DNA of 64,000 nt from Alphaproteobacteria bacterium (GTDB taxonomy: Bacteria; Pseudomonadota; Alphaproteobacteria; TMED109): assembly GCA_021296265.1 (NCBI GenBank), contig JAGWAT010000003.1, forward strand, positions 49,979 through 113,978, given 5' to 3'. Below are positions 58,031 to 64,000 of this stretch, one piece after another; positions within the stretch are counted from its first letter, which is position 1, and each line of letters starts with the position of its first letter. The notes beneath the pieces were generated by a model, which saw nothing but the letters and a program-made list of their open reading frames with translations, made no database searches and was not told where the DNA came from. The translations under genes were made by a program, and so were the position numbers.

Positions 58031-59215
58031 GTGGCCGCACATCCGCAAGTCAAGCTCACCAAGCGCGCCGTCGACGCGCTGTCGGTGGCCGCCGGCGACA
58101 CCGTCGTCTGGGACCGCGACCTGCCCGGCTTCGGCATCCGGGTGTACGCCTCCGGGCGCAAGGTCTGGTGCGTCCAGACGCGCGGCCCCTCGGGCGGGCC
58201 AAAGCGCGTCGCGCTCGGCCCCTACGGCAATCTGACGGCCGACCAGGCGCGCGGCAAGGCGACGCGCGCCATCGATCGCATCAAGCAGGGGCTCGACCCC
58301 GACCCGCCCCCCCCGGCGCCCGCACCGACCGTTGCCGATCTCGCCGCGCGCTACCTGGAGGCCCATGTGCGGGTCAACTGCCGCCCGAAGACGATCGAGG
58401 CATTCGAACCGATCATCCAGCTCTACATTGTCCCGGAGCTGGGCTATCTGGATATCGCCGACGTGGACCGCGCGCACGTCTCCGCGCTGCACCACAAGCT
58501 CCGGGACAAGCCCACGCAGGCCAACCAGACGGTCAAGGTGCTCGCCCGGATGTTCCGCCTTGCCGAAGCCTGGGGGATGACGCCCCCGCGCCGCAACCCG
58601 TGCCGCTCGATCCGCCGCTACCGCGAGCGGCCCCGTGCGCGCTTCCTGACGCCGGCGGAGTACCGCCGGCTCGGCCGGGTGCTCGACGCGGCCGAGGCCG
58701 ACGGCTCGGTGTTCCCGACGGCGGTGCCGGCGCTCCGTCTCCTGCTGCTCACCGGCTGCCGCAAGAACGAGATCCTGACACTGAAGTGGGACGACGTGGA
58801 CCGCGCGGCGGGGGAGTTGCAGCTGCGCGACAGCAAGACGGGATGGCGCAGCGTGCCGCTGACGCCGGCGGTGGCGCACGTGCTCGCCGGCATCCTCCGC
58901 CTCGCGGGCAACCCGTGGGTGATCACGGGGCAGAAACGCGGCGAGCGCCTCAAGAACCTCGACGAGGCCTGGCGGCGGCTCCGGCGGCGGGCGAAGCTGC
59001 CGGATGTCCGGATCCACGACTGCCGGCACTCCTACGCCTCGCGGGCGCTGGCGCTCGGCGAGGGCCTGCCGATGATCGGCGCGCTGCTGGGCCATGCCAG
59101 CGTGGGCACGACCGCGCGCTATGCGCATCTCGCGCGCGACACCGAGCGGACGTCCGCCGCCAGGGTGGGCGGCAGCATCGGCGCCGCCATCCTGCCGCGC
59201 GCGGACGCGGCCTGA
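58031..59215 (+). CDS. Tyrosine recombinase / island integrase, copy 1
   Basis: A 394-residue site-specific integrase. An N-terminal DUF4102-like arm-binding domain (VKLTKRAVDAL, GFGIRVYASGRK) is followed by a SAM-like core-binding domain (about 105-195) and the catalytic domain with R244 (TGCRKNEIL), H329-x-x-R332 (HDCRH), the GHAS His and nucleophile Y364 (ARYAHL). All catalytic residues are intact. GTG at 58031 with GGAGAAACC upstream; TTG 57974 is an alternative. Followed after 32 bases by a second integrase. Confidence 0.93.
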   Translation: MAAHPQVKLTKRAVDALSVAAGDTVVWDRDLPGFGIRVYASGRKVWCVQTRGPSGGPKRVALGPYGNLTADQARGKATRAIDRIKQGLDPDPPPPAPAPTVADLAARYLEAHVRVNCRPKTIEAFEPIIQLYIVPELGYLDIADVDRAHVSALHHKLRDKPTQANQTVKVLARMFRLAEAWGMTPPRRNPCRSIRRYRERPRARFLTPAEYRRLGRVLDAAEADGSVFPTAVPALRLLLLTGCRKNEILTLKWDDVDRAAGELQLRDSKTGWRSVPLTPAVAHVLAGILRLAGNPWVITGQKRGERLKNLDEAWRRLRRRAKLPDVRIHDCRHSYASRALALGEGLPMIGALLGHASVGTTARYAHLARDTERTSAARVGGSIGAAILPRADAA

Positions 59216-59247
59216 GCCGGGGGAACAGGTACAGGGGGCAGGCAGGG

Positions 59248-60474
59248 ATGGCGAAGCTCACCAGGACGACGATCTCGAAGCGCACGGTGGAGGCGCTCGC
59301 GGTCAAGAAGGACACGGTGTTCTGGGATTCAGAGCTCTCGGGGTTCGGGGTCCGGGTCTACCCCTCGGGCAGCAAGGTCTACGTGGTCCAGACCCGCGCG
59401 GGCGGGCGGGCGGCAAAGCGGGTGACCGTGGGGCGCCACGGCATCGTCACGGCGGAGGAGGCGCGCCGCCGGGCGGCGCTCGTCATCGCGCGCATCAAGG
59501 CGGGCGAGGATCCGGTGCCGGCGACGCCGGCCCGCGCGCTCGTGGCCGGCCCCACGGTGGGCGAACTCGCGCGGCAGTGGCTAGACGAGCATGTCGCGGT
59601 GCGCTGCAAGCCGAAGACGGCGGCACTGTACAACCTGGTCGTCGACCGGCATCTCCTGCCGAAGCTCGGCCGGGTGCCGGCGGCGGCCGTCGATCATGCG
59701 ACGGTGACGGAGCTGCACCAGGCGCTCCGCGCCACACCGACGATGGCCAACCGGACGGTGGACGTGCTCTCGCGCATCTGGAACGCAGCGGAGGACCGGG
59801 AGCTGCTGCCGGAGGCCGGCAACCCGTGCCGACTGGTGGTGAAGAACCGCGAGCGCCCGCGCGAGCGGTTCCTGAGCGAGGCGGAGTTCCGCCGCCTCGG
59901 CCGGACGCTCGCCGAGCCGGAGACCTGCCGGGGCGTCTCGGTCCATGCCGTCGCCGCGATCCGGCTCCTGCTGCTCACCGGCTGCCGCAAGAACGAGATC
60001 CTCACCCTGCGCTGGGCCGACGTGGACCTTGAGGCGGGCGAGCTGAAGCTCGCGGACTCCAAGACCGGCGCGCGTGTGGTGCCGCTGTCGCCGGAGGCGG
60101 CGGGCGTGCTCGCCGGCCTCCCGCGCGTCGCGGGCAACCCGCATGTCATCGCGGGGAAGGTGAAGGGGGCGCACCTGCAGAACCTCGACGAACCCTGGAA
60201 GCTCATCCGCGGCCGCGCCGGGCTCGAGGACGTGCGCCTCCACGACTGCCGACACTCGTTCGCGTCCCGGGCGCTGGCGCTCGGCGAGAGCCTGCCGATG
60301 ATCGGCCGGCTGCTCGGTCACGCCCGGGTGGAGACCACCGCGCGGTACGCGCACCTGGCGCGGGACTCGGTGCGCCGGTCCGCGGAGTGCATCTCCGGGA
60401 GCATCGCCGACGATATCCTCGGGCACGGCTGGCGCGGCGCGGGAGACGAAGCCGCGGTGGCGCCGGCGTCCTGA
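59248..60474 (+). CDS. Tyrosine recombinase / island integrase, copy 2
   Basis: A 408-residue paralog of copy 1 with the same domain order. Arm-binding start TTISKRTVEALAVKKDT, core-binding middle, and catalytic residues R247 (TGCRKNEIL), H332-x-x-R335 (HDCRH) and Y367 (ARYAHL). ATG at 59248 preceded by GGCAGGG. Two active-looking, related integrases in tandem suggest either a dual recombinase or two insertions at one site. A weak inverted repeat (CTGAC/GTCAG, 60471-60499) spans its stop. Confidence 0.94.
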   Translation: MAKLTRTTISKRTVEALAVKKDTVFWDSELSGFGVRVYPSGSKVYVVQTRAGGRAAKRVTVGRHGIVTAEEARRRAALVIARIKAGEDPVPATPARALVAGPTVGELARQWLDEHVAVRCKPKTAALYNLVVDRHLLPKLGRVPAAAVDHATVTELHQALRATPTMANRTVDVLSRIWNAAEDRELLPEAGNPCRLVVKNRERPRERFLSEAEFRRLGRTLAEPETCRGVSVHAVAAIRLLLLTGCRKNEILTLRWADVDLEAGELKLADSKTGARVVPLSPEAAGVLAGLPRVAGNPHVIAGKVKGAHLQNLDEPWKLIRGRAGLEDVRLHDCRHSFASRALALGESLPMIGRLLGHARVETTARYAHLARDSVRRSAECISGSIADDILGHGWRGAGDEAAVAPAS

Positions 60475-60495
60475 CCCGGCGCACCGGGGCCGGCG

Positions 60496-60825
60496 TCAGT
60501 CGCGGGCGTCGGGCCCTGCGATGCCGGAGAGTTCGACCGGGGGCCGGTCGGGGAACCGGGCGACCAGCGAGAGGCTGCCGCCCATCGCCTCCACCGTCCG
60601 GCGCAGCGTCGACAGCAGCAGGTCGCTGCGCCGCTCCAGCCGCGAGATGGCGTCCTGGCTGATGCCGAGCTCACGTGCGACGCTGGCCTGGGTGAGCTGG
60701 CGGGCCTTGCGCAGCTCGCGCAACGTCATCTCCTCCGCGATCAGCTCCGCCGCCCGCTCCTCGATCTTGCGCCGCCGCTCAGCGTCCAGCCCGGCGATCA
60801 CGTCTTCGACGTTCAAACCCATCAT
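60496..60825 (-). CDS. XRE-family antitoxin (HigA-like)
   Basis: A 109-residue protein. An N-terminal helical part is followed by a helix-turn-helix (about residues 35-75) with LRELRKARQLTQASVARELGISQDAISRLERRSD. It should neutralise the upstream toxin and repress the pair. Its ATG overlaps the toxin stop by 4 bases (ATGA) and has an excellent ribosome-binding site (GAAGGAGGATC) in the toxin's last codons. Confidence 0.9.
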   Translation of the reverse strand: MMGLNVEDVIAGLDAERRRKIEERAAELIAEEMTLRELRKARQLTQASVARELGISQDAISRLERRSDLLLSTLRRTVEAMGGSLSLVARFPDRPPVELSGIAGPDARD

Positions 60826-61187
60826 GATCCTCCTTCATCGGCGAGCCGGGCGAGATGCCGGTCGAAGCGCTCGTCGGCCCGGCGGATGAGCGCGCGGTAG
60901 AACCGACGCTCGCCACTGCCGGCCTTGTCGCCCGCGACCAGTAGCACGGCGCGGCGGACGGGATCGAACGCGAAGGCGACCCGCCACTGCCCGCCCGCCG
61001 CTGCGAACCGAAGCTCCTTCATGTTCGCATGCCGCGACCCGTTGAGCGTGTCCACCTGCGGCCGCCCGAGTTGCGGACCGAACTGCTGCAACAGACGCGT
61101 CACGGTCAGGATCGTGTCCTGCACATCCTGCTGTAGCGCGAAGAACTCCGGTTCGAACTCGTCGGCAATCTCGACCGTCCAGCGCAC
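60822..61187 (-). CDS. RelE/HigB-type toxin
   Basis: About 121 residues, of the phage Gp49/HigB-like RelE superfamily, expected to cut mRNA on the ribosome. Family marks are VRWTVEIADEFEPEFF, LGRPQVDTLNGSRHANMKELRF and WRVAFAFDPVRRAVLLVAGDK. GTG at 61187 gives the usual MRWTVE start; ATG 61214 would add 9 residues. Toxin precedes antitoxin, the higBA order. Confidence 0.88.
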   Translation of the reverse strand: MRWTVEIADEFEPEFFALQQDVQDTILTVTRLLQQFGPQLGRPQVDTLNGSRHANMKELRFAAAGGQWRVAFAFDPVRRAVLLVAGDKAGSGERRFYRALIRRADERFDRHLARLADEGGS

Positions 61188-61485
61188 GCCCGCAGCATGC
61201 TGCCGCGCAAACATGAAGTCAACGACATGGCGTGTCCATTCCCCCGGCCGGGCCATCACCGCACGGAACGGGTCACCGACGCCGCGTGGATGCGCTGGAC
61301 ACCCGCACCTCTGTGCCTGCCGCTCAGCCCGCAATCGCCGCGACGGGCTGCCAGCCTTCAGTTCAAGTCTACAATTGTGGTTTCGTGAACTCGTCGAATC
61401 GATCGGCGATGCTCCAGTCCGGCTCGCGGAGCTGCTCCACTGTCCATTACTGCACGCTTGTAACCGCACTCCCGGGAGCCAGGAC

Positions 61486-61822
61486 ATGGAACGGAAACCA
61501 GCAGCAACTGGCGGCCAGGAGGCCGACGAGAAGCGAAAACGGCGAATGGGATCGGATCGAGACCGTTGCGGCCCAGCGGGGCATCGCGGCAGGTGAACTG
61601 GTGCGCGCAACCGCCATCGCGGCCACCGCAGACGGGCCCGCATTGACCGGTTCCAGTGCTCAGCTGGTTGCGCAGATCGAGCAAATCTTCCGTTACACGC
61701 ATATCCTGGCGACGGAAATGCGCGGCCGGATGCTCACGGAAGGCCGCGATGCAGAGATGGAGGAGCTGATCCGCTCCGCCCGTACGCTGCAGGGCAAGCT
61801 GCGGAAGCGTTCGGCCGACTGA
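61486..61822 (+). pseudogene. Ribbon-helix-helix-like protein gene with a frameshift
   Basis: The reading frame ending at 61822 encodes a clear small protein: GEWDRIETVAAQRGIAAGELVRATAIAA (ribbon-helix-helix-like, as in mobilisation proteins) and a charged helical tail to KLRKRSAD. It has no good start; the frame runs back to ATG 61409 or 61232 through unconvincing sequence. In another frame, ATG 61486 has CCGGGAGCCAGGAC ahead and encodes MERKPAATGG...EKRKRR, the basic start such proteins have. A 1-base indel around 61540-61555 would join both. Either a broken gene or a sequencing error. Confidence 0.45.
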
Positions 61823-62116
61823 CCCACGCTGGACGCGCCGGTGCGGGTTTTCGCCGAATCCGGGCCGACAACGAGGGGAAACCGGGCGCGCGGAGGGGGC
61901 CGGATGCCCTGCAGGCCCCCGCTCGACTGCCCCGTTAGGCTGTGGAAAACTTCCCAGGCTGCGGCCGGACTGGCCGCCTCCGGCGGAGAATCAGCCAGCG
62001 ATGGCACGCGGCAGGCGCCGGGCAGCGAGTCTGGAGCCCGTGGGAATCGGCGCGCTCGCCTTCCGCTTTTTCTTCGAAATGGGGGCTTGACAGCCATGAT
62101 ATCAGGCTGCCTGCTG

Positions 62117-62213
62117 GTAGTACAACGGTGGCAAAATCGTAGTACTGGGCGTAGTACAGGGGATTGCCCGGGGAGCGAAACATAGGGAAATCAAGACGTT
62201 CGGGCGTAGTACA
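62117..62213. repeat. Short direct repeats GTAGTAC
   Basis: GTAGTAC occurs at 62117, 62139, 62151 and 62206, always in the same orientation. The last two are part of an exact 12-base repeat GGGCGTAGTACA (62147-62158 and 62202-62213), 55 bases apart. Possible recombinase arm sites or regulator sites. Confidence 0.6.
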
Positions 62214-62232
62214 CTCGTCCCAACAATAATCA

Positions 62233-62267
62233 GGCACCTCAAGGCGCCGTAAGGCGCCCGAAGTGCC
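62233..62267. repeat. Imperfect inverted repeat
   Basis: GGCAC (62233-62237) pairs with GTGCC (62263-62267) and GGCGCC (62243-62248) with GGCGCC (62253-62258), leaving a GTAA loop; the 8-mer AAGGCGCC is also directly repeated. Confidence 0.5.
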
Positions 62268-62285
62268 CGCCATGGCACGCAAAAG

Positions 62286-62299
62286 GCGCGCATGCGCGC
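62286..62299. repeat. 14-bp perfect palindrome
   Basis: GCGCGCATGCGCGC is its own reverse complement, 19 bases after the preceding inverted repeat. Confidence 0.55.
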
Positions 62300-62637
62300 G
62301 CCCGCAGTTTGCTGCGTGGGGTGTGTGACCAAGCCGCTTCCGCAGGAAGTGGGAATGACCCTGTGCGCAGCACTCCGTTGCCGGGACTGGTCGCTGCTGC
62401 CGGCAGGGTTCGGAGCCGTCGCGGCGCTTGAGCGATCCGACCGGGCGCGGTCGGCGTCTCCGTGCTGTCGGCAGAGGTAACAGAACGGCGGTGCGAAGCA
62501 AAGCCGAGCCGGTTGTGGGCTCGTCGGCACTGCGCCATCTCGAGCCAGTCGTTCTCGTGGAAACTGCCATCGCGGATGAGGCGGGGCCGTGCGTGCGACA
62601 AAAAAGGTGAGGAAGCAGCGACAAACGGGATGAGACG

Positions 62638-62889
62638 GTGATCGCCGGATTGCGCGCTTCGTCCAACACGGTCAGCATGCGCCTCAGCTTCGGCATCGCC
62701 GCGGCGCGGAAACGAGGCCGAACGCCGGGTCGACCGCCACTCGACCCGGAAACGGTTTCGGCAGCGCAGAAACTCATCGATGCAGGCCGATCGCCTACGA
62801 GAGCGGCAAAACAGCTTGGAATTGGCAGGGCAACGGCTTACAGAATCGCCGCCGCGATGCGCGACGGACATTTTTCGCCCTTAGAGTAA
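62638..62889 (+). pseudogene. Detached DNA-binding domain of a serine recombinase
   Basis: An 83-residue frame from GTG 62638. Residues about 24-72 (RKRGRTPGRPPLDPE...LGIGRATAYRIAA) match the C-terminal helix-turn-helix of resolvases/invertases, with the GRP-linker that normally follows the long E-helix. The catalytic resolvase domain is absent upstream in any frame. It is probably a remnant of a Tn3-type or invertase gene, though a free-standing HTH protein is possible. Confidence 0.6.
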
Positions 62890-63024
62890 TCCTACGAACA
62901 AACCTTCCGATGACGTCAGTTACTCTCTTCTCAGCTCTGCCTTCGTATTCTGTCAAATGTCCGAAGGGGAGCTGGTGTGAGGGGCACGGGTCAGGGCTTC
63001 CTTCGAGTCCTTGACGTGATCGGG

Positions 63025-63903
63025 TCAGAGTCCGGCAATCGAACGCAATCCGGTTCGGTAGTTGGGAAACGCCAGCTCTACTCCTAGTTGTCGCTTGATC
63101 AGGTCGTTGCGCACACGGCGGTTATCAGTCCAGAAGGATCTGGCTGCGGGAGACAATTCGGCCTCTGCAAACGGGATTTCCGGTGGTGGCGTGATGCTAC
63201 ATAAGGTGCATGCGTAGGCCACTACGTCGGACGATGCCGCCGGTTCGTCGTCGCACACGTTGTAAACGGCACCGGCTTGTGGGCGGGCGATTGAGGCCGC
63301 AAGTACGTTCGCAATATCGTCGACGTGAATGCGGGAAAACAAGTGCCCGGGTTTTCGAATGCGCTGCGCGGTACCTTGGCGTACGCGTTCCAGTGCAGAT
63401 CGTCCCGGCCCGTAGATTCCGGCCAGGCGGAACACTTGCACTGCGACGCCATGCCGAGCGCCCCACCCGAGCCACGCGTCCTCAGCTGTCACCCGGTTCT
63501 TGGCGCGGTCGCTGGTGGGGCGAAGTGGTGAGGTTTCGTCCACCCATGCTCCACCCTGGTCTCCGTACACACCCGTTGTCGACAAGTAGGCCACCCACTT
63601 GATGGAGTTCGGGTCCGCCATGTTGTGCCGCAGCCAGCGCAGGACAGGATCTCCATTCGCGTCAGGAGGAACGGACAACAGCACGTGAGAGGCGCCGTCG
63701 AAAGCGTCCGAAGGACTCATCGACCCTTCACCGTCGAACACAGCAGATTCAATCCCGAGTTTCCGGAGCAATGCGCACTGCCTGGCCCGTCTGCAGGTAC
63801 CGCCGATGCGCCACAGCGGACCGCCGAGGCGGCTCGCCAAGGCTCTCGCGCTGTAGCCGAAGCCAAAGCAGAACAACTTTCGTGCGCTCGCCATGTCGAT
63901 CAC
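63025..63903 (-). CDS. NAD(P)-dependent epimerase/dehydratase-like SDR (YeeZ-like)
   Basis: A 292-residue atypical SDR. N-terminal nucleotide loop FGFGYSARAL, catalytic region LSTTGVYGDQGGAWVDE (Ser-Thr-Thr and Tyr), and FRLAGIYGPGRSAL, IHVDDIANVL and VYNVCDDEP follow, as in YeeZ-type NAD-epimerase proteins. Substrate unknown. The GTG at 63903 overlaps the previous gene's stop by 4 bases (GTGA); ATG 63894 is the alternative. Confidence 0.85.
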   Translation of the reverse strand: MIDMASARKLFCFGFGYSARALASRLGGPLWRIGGTCRRARQCALLRKLGIESAVFDGEGSMSPSDAFDGASHVLLSVPPDANGDPVLRWLRHNMADPNSIKWVAYLSTTGVYGDQGGAWVDETSPLRPTSDRAKNRVTAEDAWLGWGARHGVAVQVFRLAGIYGPGRSALERVRQGTAQRIRKPGHLFSRIHVDDIANVLAASIARPQAGAVYNVCDDEPAASSDVVAYACTLCSITPPPEIPFAEAELSPAARSFWTDNRRVRNDLIKRQLGVELAFPNYRTGLRSIAGL

Positions 63904-64000
63904 GCCGGTTCAAAGCTGATGCGAAGGTGGGTCCCCGTGGCGCGGGCAATGCGTTCCAGCGTACGGGTGGACGGATGAATCCGGCCGCTTTCCAGACGGG
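63900..64000 (-). CDS. XRE-family regulator, C-terminal end (partial)
   Basis: The last 33 residues of a gene entering from the right edge: RLESGRIHPS...LERIARATGT...LRISFEPA. This is the end of a helix-turn-helix and the C-terminus of HigA/XRE-like antitoxins. Its TGA overlaps the epimerase-like start, so the two are translationally coupled. A toxin gene may lie just outside the window. Confidence 0.7.
   Translation of the reverse strand, partial: RLESGRIHPSTRTLERIARATGTHLRISFEPA

Larger units (their letters stand above)
61823..62637. other. About 0.8 kb non-coding island DNA with repeats and palindromes
   Basis: No supportable gene on either strand; long minus-strand open frames here have no recognisable protein character. 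It contains four GTAGTAC copies (62117-62213), an imperfect hairpin (62233-62267) and a 14-bp palindrome (62286-62299), packed within 190 bases. Confidence 0.5.

Noticed and set aside
58168..59247. Long N-terminal extension of integrase copy 2
   Set aside because: The frame is open back through copy 1, but the extension is a shadow of that gene; ATG 59248 starts the arm-binding domain.
61935..62777. 280-codon minus-strand frame in the island gap
   Set aside because: No recognisable domain, biased composition, and it covers palindromes and the resolvase remnant on the other strand.
57740..63024. att direct repeats flanking the island
   Set aside because: CTACGAAgAA (57878) and CTACGAAcAA (62892) are similar, but too short and imperfect to call without an empty-site comparison.

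Overview
The window is GC-rich and gene-dense and has the gene content and gene order of an alphaproteobacterium, most likely Rhodospirillales-like. Clues are the aapJQMP amino-acid importer, the short DnaA-like HdaA next to a PerM-type protein, the order purN-purM / DUF2066-perM-hdaA / ppk-ppx / rnd ... aspS, leuS-lptE-holA, aminotransferase-ftsK-lolA, and phoR-pstSCAB-phoU-phoB. No tRNA, rRNA or CRISPR array was found. All calls come from reading translations and motifs; no database search was run.

Layout. 1-3.6 kb: the 3' part of a nosR gene, a ZIP-type metal transporter and a phytanoyl-CoA-dioxygenase-like gene. 3.6-14.6 kb (all minus strand): an orphan TRAP-type binding protein, then the full phosphate regulon (phoB, phoU, pstB, pstA, pstC, pstS, phoR) with maeB just upstream of phoR. 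A strong hairpin sits between pstS and pstC, and a candidate PHO box lies before pstS. 14.9-17.6 kb: a 35-residue membrane peptide, pepA, and one uninterrupted reading frame joining the DNA polymerase III chi subunit (HolC) to nucleoside diphosphate kinase (Ndk). 17.6-28 kb: purN, purM, a DUF2066 protein, perM, hdaA, an atypical SDR, ppk, ppx and rnd. 28.5-32.5 kb: an accessory block (saccharopine-dehydrogenase-like protein, YihU-like reductase, small membrane protein, enolase-superfamily enzyme). 32.6-37.7 kb: aspS, a Bax-inhibitor-1 family protein, a propionyl-CoA synthetase and a Nudix hydrolase. 37.8-42.8 kb: a DUF3574 protein divergent from aapJQMP, with a promoter region rich in TTGACA/TGTCAA. 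43-52 kb (minus): a small membrane protein, lolA, ftsK, an aminotransferase and two same-length ammonium transporters flanking an alpha/beta hydrolase, without glnK. 52.3-57.7 kb: a YggS protein, a TenI-like protein, leuS, lptE and holA.

57.7-62.9 kb is a small integrative-island-like segment beside holA: two tandem tyrosine recombinases with complete catalytic residues, a RelE/HigB-type toxin with an XRE antitoxin, a frame-broken gene for a ribbon-helix-helix-like protein, about 0.8 kb of non-coding DNA with short direct repeats and palindromes, and a detached serine-recombinase DNA-binding domain. The window ends with an NAD-dependent epimerase-like gene coupled to the tail of another XRE regulator gene.

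Functionally the window links phosphate sensing and uptake with polyphosphate metabolism (ppk/ppx), nitrogen uptake (two Amt, Aap), purine synthesis and replication (holC-ndk, holA, hdaA, ftsK). The most unusual item is the HolC-Ndk fusion, which would physically join an NTP/dNTP-balancing kinase to a replisome subunit.
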